Assembly: GCA_948435975.1 (NCBI GenBank)
Contig: CAOJHG010000023.1
Coordinates: 1-11,462 of the forward strand
Source of the DNA: an uncultured Oscillibacter sp.
Lineage (GTDB): Bacteria > Bacillota > Clostridia > Oscillospirales > Oscillospiraceae
DNA length: 11,462 nucleotides
Direction of reading: 5' to 3'
A program made the translations under genes and the position numbers. How positions within the stretch are numbered: position 1 is the stretch's first letter; every line of letters starts with the position of its first letter. The notes beneath the pieces are model-generated. The model worked only from the letters and a program-made list of their open reading frames with translations. It searched no databases and was not told where the DNA came from. Shown piece by piece: positions 1 to 5,369 of the stretch.

Positions 1-462
1 ATCCTCCCGCGGGATGTCCAGCTCTTTGGCAATCTGCTCTACCGTAGGCTCCCTCTGTGTCTCGGAAATCAGCCGCTCCCGGACCTGGAGCACCCGGTAG
101 GCCGTATCCCGCATGCTCCGGGAAACCCGAATGGCGCTGTTGTCCCGAAGATAGCGGCGGATCTCCCCGATAATCATGGGAACGCCGTAAGTGGAAAATT
201 TCACTGGCTGATTGATGTCGAAATTGTCGATTGCTTTAATGAGTCCTACGCAGCCCACTTGGAAGAGATCGTCCACATTCTCTCCCCTGCCGGCAAAGCG
301 CTGGATGACCGACAGCACCAGCCGGAGATTTCCCTCGATCAACTGGCGGCGGGCCTCCTGGTCTCCCTCCTTGGTCCGGCGGAGCAGCGCCATGGTTTCC
401 TCGTTTTTCAGCACTTTCAGCTTGGCAGTGTTGACGCCTGCGATCTCGACTTTTCCCTGCAT
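1..462 (-). CDS. sigG: RNA polymerase sporulation sigma factor SigG (5' part, runs off left edge)
   Basis: This is the N-terminal 154 residues of the forespore sigma factor sigma-G, which directs late forespore gene expression after engulfment. Reading leftwards from the ATG at 462, the product begins MQGKVEIAGVNTAKLKVLKN, matching the SigG-specific N-terminal extension (VEICGVDTSKLPVLKNEE in Bacillus). Region 2 follows with NLRLVLSVIQRF (about 46-57), DDLFQVGCVGL (about 65-75), KFSTYGVPMIIGEIRRYLRDN (about 89-109, core-binding and -10 recognition), then RVSRSMRD and the start of region 3 (QVRERLISE). The frame stays open to base 1, so regions 3-4 lie outside the window. The start is supported by a GAGGGGGCGG ribosome-binding site just upstream (about 467-476). 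SigF is the only close alternative, and the N-terminus argues against it. A SigF/SigG-type promoter lies about 85 bases upstream. Confidence 0.95.
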   Translation of the reverse strand, partial: MQGKVEIAGVNTAKLKVLKNEETMALLRRTKEGDQEARRQLIEGNLRLVLSVIQRFAGRGENVDDLFQVGCVGLIKAIDNFDINQPVKFSTYGVPMIIGEIRRYLRDNSAIRVSRSMRDTAYRVLQVRERLISETQREPTVEQIAKELDIPRED

Positions 463-546
463 AAAGACCGCCCCCTCATGAATACTTCCCTGGCGGCGGA
501 GTGGGAAATGGCAAAAGGCTTCTTCCCAAACCTGCCGCTGCAAGAA

Positions 547-576
547 CAGTATTTCCCTCCCCCATTTTTCCTATAC
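547..576 (-). promoter_or_regulatory. SigF/SigG-type forespore promoter for sigG
   Basis: On the minus strand there is GTATA (576-572), exactly 15 bases (571-557), then GGAAATACTG (556-547). This fits the known forespore SigF consensus GYWTA-N15-GGNRANANTR at every defined position. It points at sigG, whose ATG is at 462, giving a leader of roughly 75-80 bases. The site agrees with the known logic in which SigF starts sigG transcription and SigG then reinforces it. Assignment rests on sequence match and position only. Confidence 0.75.
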
Positions 577-713
577 AAGCGGCTTTTGTCGCATTCTGTT
601 CAGGCGGTGTTAGGACGTCCTCAGCGGTGCATAGGCTTTTTCAAGGACCCCATATCTGCGCTCGTGTCTTTGGCAGGGCGGGAAGAGGGAACGCGGCTTT
701 GTGAGAGGTGAGG

Positions 714-995
714 ATGATGCAATGCAGATTTCGGGACTTTCGGCGGAAGGAAGTCATCAATATCAACGATGGGACCCGCCTGGGATTCGTGGCGGATTTA
801 GATGTGCGGATACCGGAAGGACAGGTGATTGCGCTGGTGGTCTATGGTCCGGCCCGATTCTTCGGACTCTTTGGCAGGGGGGAGGAGTTTTATATCCCCT
901 GGGACTGCATCCAGCGGATCGGGGACGACATCATCCTGATCGACAAGCCCTTCCAGCGCCGGAACCCCGATTTGGAACGGCGGCGGCGGGCATGA
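714..995 (+). CDS. YlmC/YmxH family PRC-barrel sporulation protein
   Basis: A 93-residue protein of the YlmC/YmxH family, small PRC-barrel proteins found beside sporulation genes in Firmicutes; the molecular role is not settled. The family pattern is visible: KEVINI near the N-terminus, DGTRLGFVADLDV (about 19-31), a glycine/phenylalanine-rich turn FFGLFGRGEE (about 48-57), and IPWDCIQRIGDDIILID (about 60-76). The C-terminus is arginine-rich (RRRRA). Length is normal for the family. Two adjacent ATGs (714 and 717) are possible, plus a GTG at 708. I chose 714 because relatives commonly begin with two methionines; the GAGAGGTGAGG stretch at 703-713 supplies the ribosome-binding site and would suit 717 even better. 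It is divergent from sigG. A weak GCATA (629-633) upstream might be part of a forespore promoter, but the -10 match is poor. Confidence 0.85.
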   Translation: MMQCRFRDFRRKEVININDGTRLGFVADLDVRIPEGQVIALVVYGPARFFGLFGRGEEFYIPWDCIQRIGDDIILIDKPFQRRNPDLERRRRA

Positions 996-1057
996 GCGGA
1001 ACGGCGCTTGACAGAGGGTAAACGCGGCGCTATCATAGGGGCGGAGGTGCGTGCATT

Positions 1058-1540
1058 ATGAAGCGGATTTCAATGGAAGTTCCCTGGAAGCTCAGCGCCA
1101 GTGACGAGATTGACGGCTTCCAATGCAGGAAGGACGTTCTGACGGTGCCGGTCTATGCCATGTCCAGCAGACAGGTACACCAGGAATTCATCCAGCAGTG
1201 GGAAGCGGAACATGGAGCAGAAATCCTGGAGCGGATATATAACGAGAGCGCTGGCCGGATGCTGGAGCTGTCTTTCTATGGCGTCTCCTTTTTCTGCATC
1301 AACCGCTGTCCGAATCTCTTGCTGGAAGATGAGGGCCTGGGCTTATGGGTGCAGGGCGGCCGCTTCCACGAGTTGTGGGACGCCAGCGGTATCTGCCCCG
1401 ACCCAGGCTTTTACCGTCTTGAGGCTTCCCCGCTGATCGAACGGCTGGGAGCGGGAAGGCGGGCTGTCCATTGGATGCTTGCGGCTCATGATGAGGAACT
1501 CCATATTCTTGGACTGCGCTGGGAATCCAGGCCGCTTTAG
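1058..1540 (+). CDS. Hypothetical protein, 160 residues
   Basis: I do not recognise this protein. It starts at an ATG with a GGAGG ribosome-binding site at 1043-1047 (10-base spacing), 62 bases after the ylmC-like gene on the same strand, so the two may be co-transcribed. The sequence looks soluble, with no signal peptide or long membrane segment. It is rich in tryptophan, with an acidic helical stretch around residues 42-62 (QEFIQQWEAEHGAEILERIY), a hydrophobic stretch LELSFYGVSFFCINRC (about 69-84), and a second conserved-looking half with GLGLWVQGGRFHELW. Codon use and base composition match the neighbours. The ORF is the longest open frame across this interval and has a proper start, so I consider it real. 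No function is proposed. Confidence 0.7.
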   Translation: MKRISMEVPWKLSASDEIDGFQCRKDVLTVPVYAMSSRQVHQEFIQQWEAEHGAEILERIYNESAGRMLELSFYGVSFFCINRCPNLLLEDEGLGLWVQGGRFHELWDASGICPDPGFYRLEASPLIERLGAGRRAVHWMLAAHDEELHILGLRWESRPL

Positions 1541-1611
1541 AGTCCACCGCTCAATTGCTATTCGTATTTATTGCGCTCTATTCGCCGTTTTGTATTTTAT
1601 TTCCCAGCCAA

Positions 1612-1652
1612 AAATGCGGACTGAAAAACTCCTTCTTTTCAAATCCGCATTT
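1612..1652. repeat. Interrupted inverted repeat between the 160-residue gene and the exporter gene
   Basis: AAATGCGGA (1612-1620) pairs with TCCGCATTT (1644-1652), and TGAAAA (1622-1627) pairs with TTTTCA (1636-1641) inside it, leaving a loop of 8 bases. It could terminate transcription from the upstream gene, followed by a weak T-rich stretch (TTTCTTTG). It also covers the proposed -35 element and most of the spacer of the exporter promoter, so an operator is an alternative. The sequence alone does not decide between them. Confidence 0.45.
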
Positions 1653-1664
1653 CTTTGCTATGAT
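1636..1664 (+). promoter_or_regulatory. SigA-type promoter for the LysE family gene
   Basis: The -10 element TATGAT (1659-1664) is preceded by TG one base upstream (1656-1657), giving an extended -10. A TTTTCA at 1636-1641 sits 17 bases away as a four-of-six -35. The ATG of the exporter gene is at 1697. The match is good for the -10 and moderate for the -35. Confidence 0.55.
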
Positions 1665-1696
1665 AGGCATATTCGAACAAAGAGGATGTGCCTGTT

Positions 1697-2290
1697 ATGC
1701 CTGTTTCTTTAATCCCCTCCTTCCTGCTCTACTGCTACATTGGCGCCATCACGCCCGGCCCTGCCAACCTCTGCTCTCTCTCCACAGCCCTGCGGTATGG
1801 GAAGGGGCCCGCTCTGCGGCAATGGCGTGGACTGTTCGCCGGCTTTTTCCTGGTTTCCATGGCCTCGACGCTGGTGACCTATTTCCTGGGCGCGGTGCTG
1901 GACCAATATGTAGGCTTCTTGTCCTGGGTGGGGGCGGCGTATATGCTCTGGCTTGCCTGGCACACGCTCCGCTCTTCCGCCGGGCCAGAAGGGCAGGCTC
2001 CTGACGCGCCCGGATTTCTGACAGGTTTTTTTGTGCAGTTGACCAACGCGAAAATTATGCTCTTCTGTCTGGTGGCGCTGTCCTCCTACGTCCTGCCCTA
2101 CAGCCACTCCTTCCGCTCCCTGCTGGCAGTAGGGCTGTTCCTTCCCCTCACCGGACCGCTGGCAAATCTCGTCTGGCTCTTCGCAGGAGCGGCGCTGCAA
2201 AAGCTCTTCGAGGGCCATCGCCGGGCTGTCGATGCTGTCATGGCCGCCGCGCTGGCTCTTTGCGCATTTAGTCTGGTGCGGCCGCAGTAG
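1697..2290 (+). CDS. LysE/RhtB family amino-acid exporter
   Basis: A 197-residue integral membrane protein of the LysE/RhtB translocator family, which expels amino acids or related small molecules from the cytoplasm; the substrate cannot be read from the sequence. The N-terminal signature is present: ITPGPANLCSLSTALRYGK (about 18-36), comparable to the family's TPGP(N/A) motif. Roughly six hydrophobic segments can be placed at about 5-20, 45-66, 70-92, 106-135, 140-165 and 175-193, and the second-half motif QLTNAKIMLF (about 114-123) corresponds to the family's NPK-type motif. The length is typical. The start is set at ATG 1697; an in-frame GTG at 1688 would add three residues but lies almost on the AAAGAGG ribosome-binding site at 1679-1685. 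The gene has its own promoter and is followed by a shared terminator at 2310-2343, so it is probably transcribed alone. Confidence 0.88.
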   Translation: MPVSLIPSFLLYCYIGAITPGPANLCSLSTALRYGKGPALRQWRGLFAGFFLVSMASTLVTYFLGAVLDQYVGFLSWVGAAYMLWLAWHTLRSSAGPEGQAPDAPGFLTGFFVQLTNAKIMLFCLVALSSYVLPYSHSFRSLLAVGLFLPLTGPLANLVWLFAGAALQKLFEGHRRAVDAVMAAALALCAFSLVRPQ

Positions 2291-2309
2291 TCCAACGCAA
2301 TCCCCAAAA

Positions 2310-2343
2310 AAAGACAGACTCCCTTTTCGGGCAGCCTGTCTTT
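2310..2343. terminator. Bidirectional intrinsic terminator between converging genes
   Basis: AAAGACAG (2310-2317) pairs with CTGTCTTT (2336-2343), with further inner pairing of CTCCC against GGGCAG around a TTTT loop. A run of seven A (2306-2312) lies on the left, giving a T-tract for minus-strand transcripts, and TTTGTTATT follows on the right for plus-strand transcripts. It sits between the stop codons of the LysE-type gene (+) and the chemosensory gene (-). Confidence 0.8.
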
Positions 2344-2344
2344 G

Positions 2345-3306
2345 TTATTGTATGGCGGGGTCAGTTCCGGGTCTCCAATCCTTCACCAGCGGCGGGATTT
2401 GAGAGAGCATGTTATCGATATCCTCAAACATAGCGCTCTTAGTGGTCCCCAGACGGCTGGCCTGATTGATGTGCTTCACAACCTCCTGATACTTCCCCTT
2501 GATCTCCTCAAAGAATTGGCAGATTGTCAGCAGATTCTGCTGGGATGCCTCAATAACGCCGGCAATCTCGCTCTGCACCGCGCCCGCGCCCTCTGCCGCC
2601 GCTATGATCTTGTGAAAGCTCTCGTCTGTCTGCGCTACGCTGCCCATGCCGTCTTCCAGAGTCTGCTGGGAATTTTGGATGCTCTCGCTGAGCTGTCCGG
2701 CCTGGGCTTCCACATCGCACACGCCTGTATCCACCTCTCCCGCCAGCTCCTTGATCTCCCTTGCCAGCTCCTTCACCTGCACCGCCACCACTGCAAAGCC
2801 TCTCCCGTCCACACCGGCGCGGGCCGCTTCAATGGAGGCGTTAATCGCCAGGATATTCGTCTGATCCGCAATGGATATAATCTTCCCCATGCACTGCTGA
2901 ATGGAGTGGATCGCCGTCTGAAGCCGGGTGAAGGTCTCCGCCATATCCTCGTAAGACTTCTGCACCAGGATCGAGGTCTTCCCCAGGTCCTCCATGTGCC
3001 CTTGGGCCTCTGTCACGGACTGGGCAATCTCCCCCCGGACCTCCTGGAATTGCTCCGCCGTCTGATTGATGCTGGAGAAAGACTGCCCCAGGTCTTGGAG
3101 CTTCGCCTGAAACTGGTCCGCCTCCTTCAGCACGCCGGAAAAGGAACTGTTCACCAAACTCAGCTCAAAAGAGAGGCCACTTCCTTTTTTACCAGTTCCT
3201 TCTGGTATTCCTTCAAACTGTTTGTCACGTATACCACTGGATAAAGGCTCTTCTCCTCCTGCGGCTGGTCCGGCGTCTTCTCCCGGCGCTTTCCCGAAAA
3301 CAACAT
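2345..3306 (-). pseudogene. Cytosolic methyl-accepting chemotaxis protein, frameshifted near its 5' end
   Basis: A soluble methyl-accepting signalling protein that would pass a signal to the CheA/CheW array. The proper start is the ATG at 3306, preceded by AAAGGAGGGG (3311-3320) and opening with MLFSGKRREK. This frame reads YPVVYVTNSLKEYQKEL and KKEVASLL, then stops at TGA 3162-3160. The homologous sequence resumes one frame over from about 3166 (ELSLVNSSFSGVL) and runs to the TAA at 2345. Correcting one missing base near the TTTT run at 3167-3170 would give about 320 residues. The distal part is a coiled coil with the conserved hairpin tip IADQTNILAINASIEAARAG and GRGFAVVAVQVKELA. No membrane segment or periplasmic domain is present. 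It follows the FIST gene by 13 bases. The frameshift may be a real mutation or a sequencing error; internal initiation at TTG 3157 would yield a 270-residue form. Confidence 0.8.
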
Positions 3307-3319
3307 ACCACCCCTCCTT

Positions 3320-4375
3320 TCACTCAAAGACCACACAGGTCATGGATTGGTTCACAAACCGGTTATTATAGTGCTCGCCATATCCTACAAAACCCGCGTG
3401 GCTCCCCAGAGCCGCCATTTCCTTCAGGTAGGTCTGCATATAGCCCCGCTCTGAAAACAGCTTATAGCGGAACAGGCAGTTCACGGAAAATACCGCCGAC
3501 CGCCTGGGAAATTCCCGGCAGATCTGCTGGATAGTGCTTCGGGCAATGGCCTCGTAGTCCCCCAGCTCCAAAAGGATCAATACATCGGAGTCGTTCACCT
3601 GGCGGAAGCAGGCCAGGGCGTTTCCGTGAACCTCCTTGATGGAAATGATGCAGGTGTCGTCCCCGTTGAGCTTGCCAAAGGGGTTCTGGAAGGTCCGGGT
3701 CAAAATCTCCTCATCGGTGACGCGGAGGATGCTCTGATAGACCTGCTTGGCCGGTTTTCCATTCAGGGAACCCAGTATGTAATTGGCCCGGTCCGTGTTA
3801 GATGCAATGAAGCGGTAATTGCCAAGCTGATGATAGATGTTTTCCTTATATGTCTTTACCCGGCCGTTCAAGTTCCGAACCAGGCCGTAAGCCACCGCAT
3901 TGGGATACACCCGGCCATTCGCGGACACCTTTCCTTCGCCTCCGGTGCCCCCCACCAGGGAAACCCTATGACGGCCCAGAGCGGCATTGATCGTGGTCAG
4001 CACACAGGCGTCGTTTCCTGCACAGAAGTCGATGCAGACAGTGTCCTGGCCATTTCCGCCCACGGCCTGCATATCCCGTTCCAAGCGGCGGATGTACTTT
4101 ACCGGCATGACGGACACATCCTCCAGGACGCCTGCCGCAGCCTTGACGCCGTCTGAAAAGGCAATAATGCCCACGCCGTTTTCCACTACGCCGGTCTGAT
4201 AACACATGCCGATGCAGCCAATGCTGGGGACGCCGGGGTAACGCTTCTCCAGGGCCCGTACATGGGCCTCGAACTGGGTGCTGTTCGATAGAAGCATGAT
4301 AAACTGGGGATTATGGAGCCCGCGGACCGCCTCTTCCAAGTTCCCGCTCCGGCTCATTCCAAAAAACTGCTTCAC
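3320..4375 (-). CDS. FIST domain sensor protein
   Basis: A 351-residue protein of the FIST family (FIST N and C domains), proposed from genomic context to bind small ligands and feed signal-transduction systems. The N-terminal half has the pattern RYPGVPSIGCIG...GVVENGVGIIAFSDG (about 45-76), the middle has VGGTGGEGK (about 141-149), and the C-terminal end carries the FIST_C ending GFVGYGEHYNNRFVNQSM (about 328-345). There is no signal peptide or membrane span, so it acts in the cytoplasm. The start is GTG 4375 with AGGAGG at 4386-4391, spacing 10. It lies immediately upstream of the methyl-accepting gene, whose ribosome-binding site overlaps its stop region, so the two form an operon and probably one sensory unit. 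A consensus SigA promoter is at 4411-4439. The ligand is unknown. Confidence 0.85.
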   Translation of the reverse strand: MKQFFGMSRSGNLEEAVRGLHNPQFIMLLSNSTQFEAHVRALEKRYPGVPSIGCIGMCYQTGVVENGVGIIAFSDGVKAAAGVLEDVSVMPVKYIRRLERDMQAVGGNGQDTVCIDFCAGNDACVLTTINAALGRHRVSLVGGTGGEGKVSANGRVYPNAVAYGLVRNLNGRVKTYKENIYHQLGNYRFIASNTDRANYILGSLNGKPAKQVYQSILRVTDEEILTRTFQNPFGKLNGDDTCIISIKEVHGNALACFRQVNDSDVLILLELGDYEAIARSTIQQICREFPRRSAVFSVNCLFRYKLFSERGYMQTYLKEMAALGSHAGFVGYGEHYNNRFVNQSMTCVVFE

Positions 4376-4410
4376 GCTCTTCTTTCCTCCTGTGCTCGTT
4401 CGATTGTCAA

Positions 4411-4439
4411 ATTATACTGGAAAGTTTGAATTGTGTCAA
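4411..4439 (-). promoter_or_regulatory. Consensus SigA promoter of the FIST/MCP operon
   Basis: On the minus strand TTGACA (4439-4434) and TATAAT (4416-4411) are separated by exactly 17 bases. Both hexamers are perfect matches to the housekeeping consensus. The GTG start of the FIST gene follows 35 bases downstream of the -10. This predicts strong vegetative transcription rather than the SigD-type control often seen for chemotaxis genes. Confidence 0.85.
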
Positions 4440-4468
4440 TAAGGGGAAGGGTACAAAACCGCCCCTTA
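4440..4468. repeat. Short inverted repeat just upstream of the FIST promoter
   Basis: TAAGGGG (4440-4446) and CCCCTTA (4462-4468) form a 7-bp stem around a 15-base loop. It begins at the stop codon of the small ORF and ends one base before the -35 box of the FIST promoter. No T-run follows in either direction, so it is a poor terminator; it could be a regulator site or an mRNA end structure. Confidence 0.35.
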
Positions 4469-4591
4469 ATGGTTTCCCCTGGTCTCGAACACGGCGGCGC
4501 TGGCAGGGACGCCCCCATCTCCGGTCATGGCACAGAGCCGGTCACAGTCCTCCCATTCGTCCTCACAGGCCGCGATCATCCGCAGCTTCAC
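4466..4591 (-). CDS. Possible small protein, 41 residues
   Basis: A short open frame on the minus strand, GTG 4591 to TAA 4468-4466. The product begins with residues (M)KLRMIAACEDEWEDCDRLC and is acidic, with three cysteines in its first half (9, 16, 20). It has no membrane segment or signal peptide. The case for it being real is context: a GGAAGGAGGAG ribosome-binding site lies 10 bases upstream (about 4602-4612), and a TTGACT-17-TATACT promoter on the same strand is at 4622-4650. It precedes the FIST gene by 90 bases. It resembles nothing I recognise. It could instead be a leader or a chance frame. ATG 4579 is an alternative start but is far from the ribosome-binding site. Confidence 0.4.
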   Translation of the reverse strand: MKLRMIAACEDEWEDCDRLCAMTGDGGVPASAAVFETRGNH

Positions 4592-4621
4592 CGGCAGGCC
4601 GCTCCTCCTTCCTTTTCTATT

Positions 4622-4650
4622 AGTATAACGGCAAAGCACAAAAAAGTCAA
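4622..4650 (-). promoter_or_regulatory. SigA-type promoter upstream of the small ORF
   Basis: On the minus strand TTGACT (4650-4645) and TATACT (4627-4622) are 17 bases apart, each five of six to the consensus. It is the upstream member of two tandem promoters facing the FIST gene and would also transcribe the small ORF at 4466-4591. Confidence 0.65.
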
Positions 4651-4824
4651 TTTGTCAAGTATAAATTATGTGCTGGCGCCTGGACCGTCTCATCCCTGAA
4701 TCCTTCCAGCATTGACAGACAGGAAGGTCTTCTGATTTGCGCCGCGCCATGGTATTCCGATAATAAGCAGGCGGAGCATTTCACAAGTCATTGTACTATC
4801 CTTCCGCGCAAATAACAACTCCGC

Positions 4825-4862
4825 CCCTGCACTTGTTTTGATGCAGGGACGTGTGCTATATT
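4825..4862 (+). promoter_or_regulatory. Putative promoter with overlapping dyad upstream of the 71-residue ORF
   Basis: TATATT at 4857-4862 preceded by TG (4854-4855) makes an extended -10; TTGTTT at 4833-4838 is a weak -35 with 18-base spacing. A 7-bp inverted repeat, CCCTGCA (4825-4831) with TGCAGGG (4842-4848), brackets the -35 region and may be an operator or the remains of a terminator. The rest of the interval from about 4651 to 4824 shows no gene that I can support. Confidence 0.4.
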
Positions 4863-4889
4863 TGTAAAAACTATAGGAGAGAAAGCAGT

Positions 4890-5105
4890 ATGTTTATGAA
4901 CTCATCTTTTAGAAGGCCAGTGCAAAAACGCTCCCTGAGAGAAATAGATTACGCGATATTGAAGCATAAGCTGTGTGACAGTCCCAGCATCATCAGCATA
5001 GACGCGGAGGCTGCAGAAGCCTGCAACGAAAAGAATATCCGCTTCTTACTGGCTGTCTCAGAGGGGGGCGCGGAAGAAAAAGAGAAAATGCCTCGCTCTA
5101 TGTGA
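4890..5105 (+). CDS. Hypothetical 71-residue ORF, possibly the 5' end of the broken phosphoesterase gene
   Basis: The ATG at 4890 has a TAGGAGAG ribosome-binding site (4874-4881) and an upstream promoter candidate, so translation start signals are good. The product is basic at the N-terminus (FRRPVQKRSLREIDY, about 7-21) and then contains SPSIISIDAEAAEAC and an acidic, lysine-rich tail. I do not recognise it. The frame ends at 5105 exactly where metallophosphoesterase homology begins in a different frame (from about 5096). Adding one A to the run at 5086-5089 would join the two into one longer frame. It may therefore be the N-terminal part of a decayed gene rather than a free-standing protein. 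Confidence 0.45.
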   Translation: MFMNSSFRRPVQKRSLREIDYAILKHKLCDSPSIISIDAEAAEACNEKNIRFLLAVSEGGAEEKEKMPRSM

Positions 5106-5214
5106 CGTCGGATATCTACGGCTGTTATAAAAAATACCGGGCGGTGCTGGAGGCCGTCGATTCGCGGAGGACGATACCCTCTATGTGCTGGGGGACGTGC
5201 TGGACCGGGGCCAG
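5096..5214 (+). pseudogene. Truncated, frameshifted metallophosphoesterase (PPP-type) fragment
   Basis: The + strand encodes LYVTSDIYGCYKKYRAVLEAV (5096-5158) and, one frame over, FAEDDTLYVLGDVLDRG (about 5161-5211). Together they match the start of calcineurin-like/PPP-family serine-threonine phosphatases: the first metal motif GDxHG and the second, GDxxDRG. One base is missing around 5159-5161. The first motif has tyrosine where the metal-binding histidine should be, so catalysis would be lost even if the frame were repaired. Homology stops just after the second motif at about 5211; the third motif (GNHE) and all the rest of the enzyme are absent. This is a gene relic cut by a rearrangement. 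Confidence 0.7.
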
Positions 5215-5369
5215 ATGACAAAATCGGGCTTACACATGGCCTTCTTCAGTTCCAGATAGGCCGGCATTTCGGTCGTGGCGTCAAGTCTGACCCGCTCCGG
5301 CGCTGTCGCAGAATATTCCGGTACAGACACATACACGCCTGCCAGTTCATCTCGATTTGAGATTTTCAT
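5181..5369 (-). pseudogene. Unrecognised minus-strand fragment, 62 codons
   Basis: Starting at ATG 5369 the frame reads MKISNRDELAGVYVSVPEY and continues with an ordinary protein-like composition to about CKPDFV near 5220, after which it runs antisense through the phosphoesterase relic until a stop at 5181-5183. The first 50 or so residues look like genuine coding sequence; the tail does not. The start overlaps the stop of the fragment upstream by an ATGA, the usual arrangement of coupled genes. No clear ribosome-binding site is seen. It is probably the 5' part of a gene cut at about 5212-5222, the same place where the phosphoesterase homology ends. Confidence 0.4.

Noticed and set aside
629..657. 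GCATA with CATATCT as a forespore promoter for the ylmC-like gene
   Set aside because: The -35-like part fits but the -10 part misses several conserved positions, so it was not listed as a feature.
259..711. A 150-codon plus-strand frame over sigG and its promoter
   Set aside because: It is antisense to unmistakable SigG sequence, and its second half crosses the forespore promoter.
2342..3244. A 300-codon open frame on the plus strand rich in Leu and His
   Set aside because: It mirrors the coiled-coil chemoreceptor on the other strand; the leucine-rich look comes from reversing Glu/Gln/Lys-rich codons.
4433..4699. Plus-strand frames across the FIST upstream region
   Set aside because: They run through two minus-strand promoters and an inverted repeat, lack a ribosome-binding site and have no conserved pattern.
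4735..4813. ATTTGCGC and GCGCAAAT, an 8-base inverted pair about 63 bases apart
   Set aside because: It is too short and too far apart to call a hairpin or the ends of a mobile element; no transposase or target duplication accompanies it.
4825..4848. CCCTGCA/TGCAGGG hairpin as an intrinsic terminator
   Set aside because: The stem is only 7 bp and no T-run follows on the plus strand; it is kept only as a possible operator within the promoter entry.
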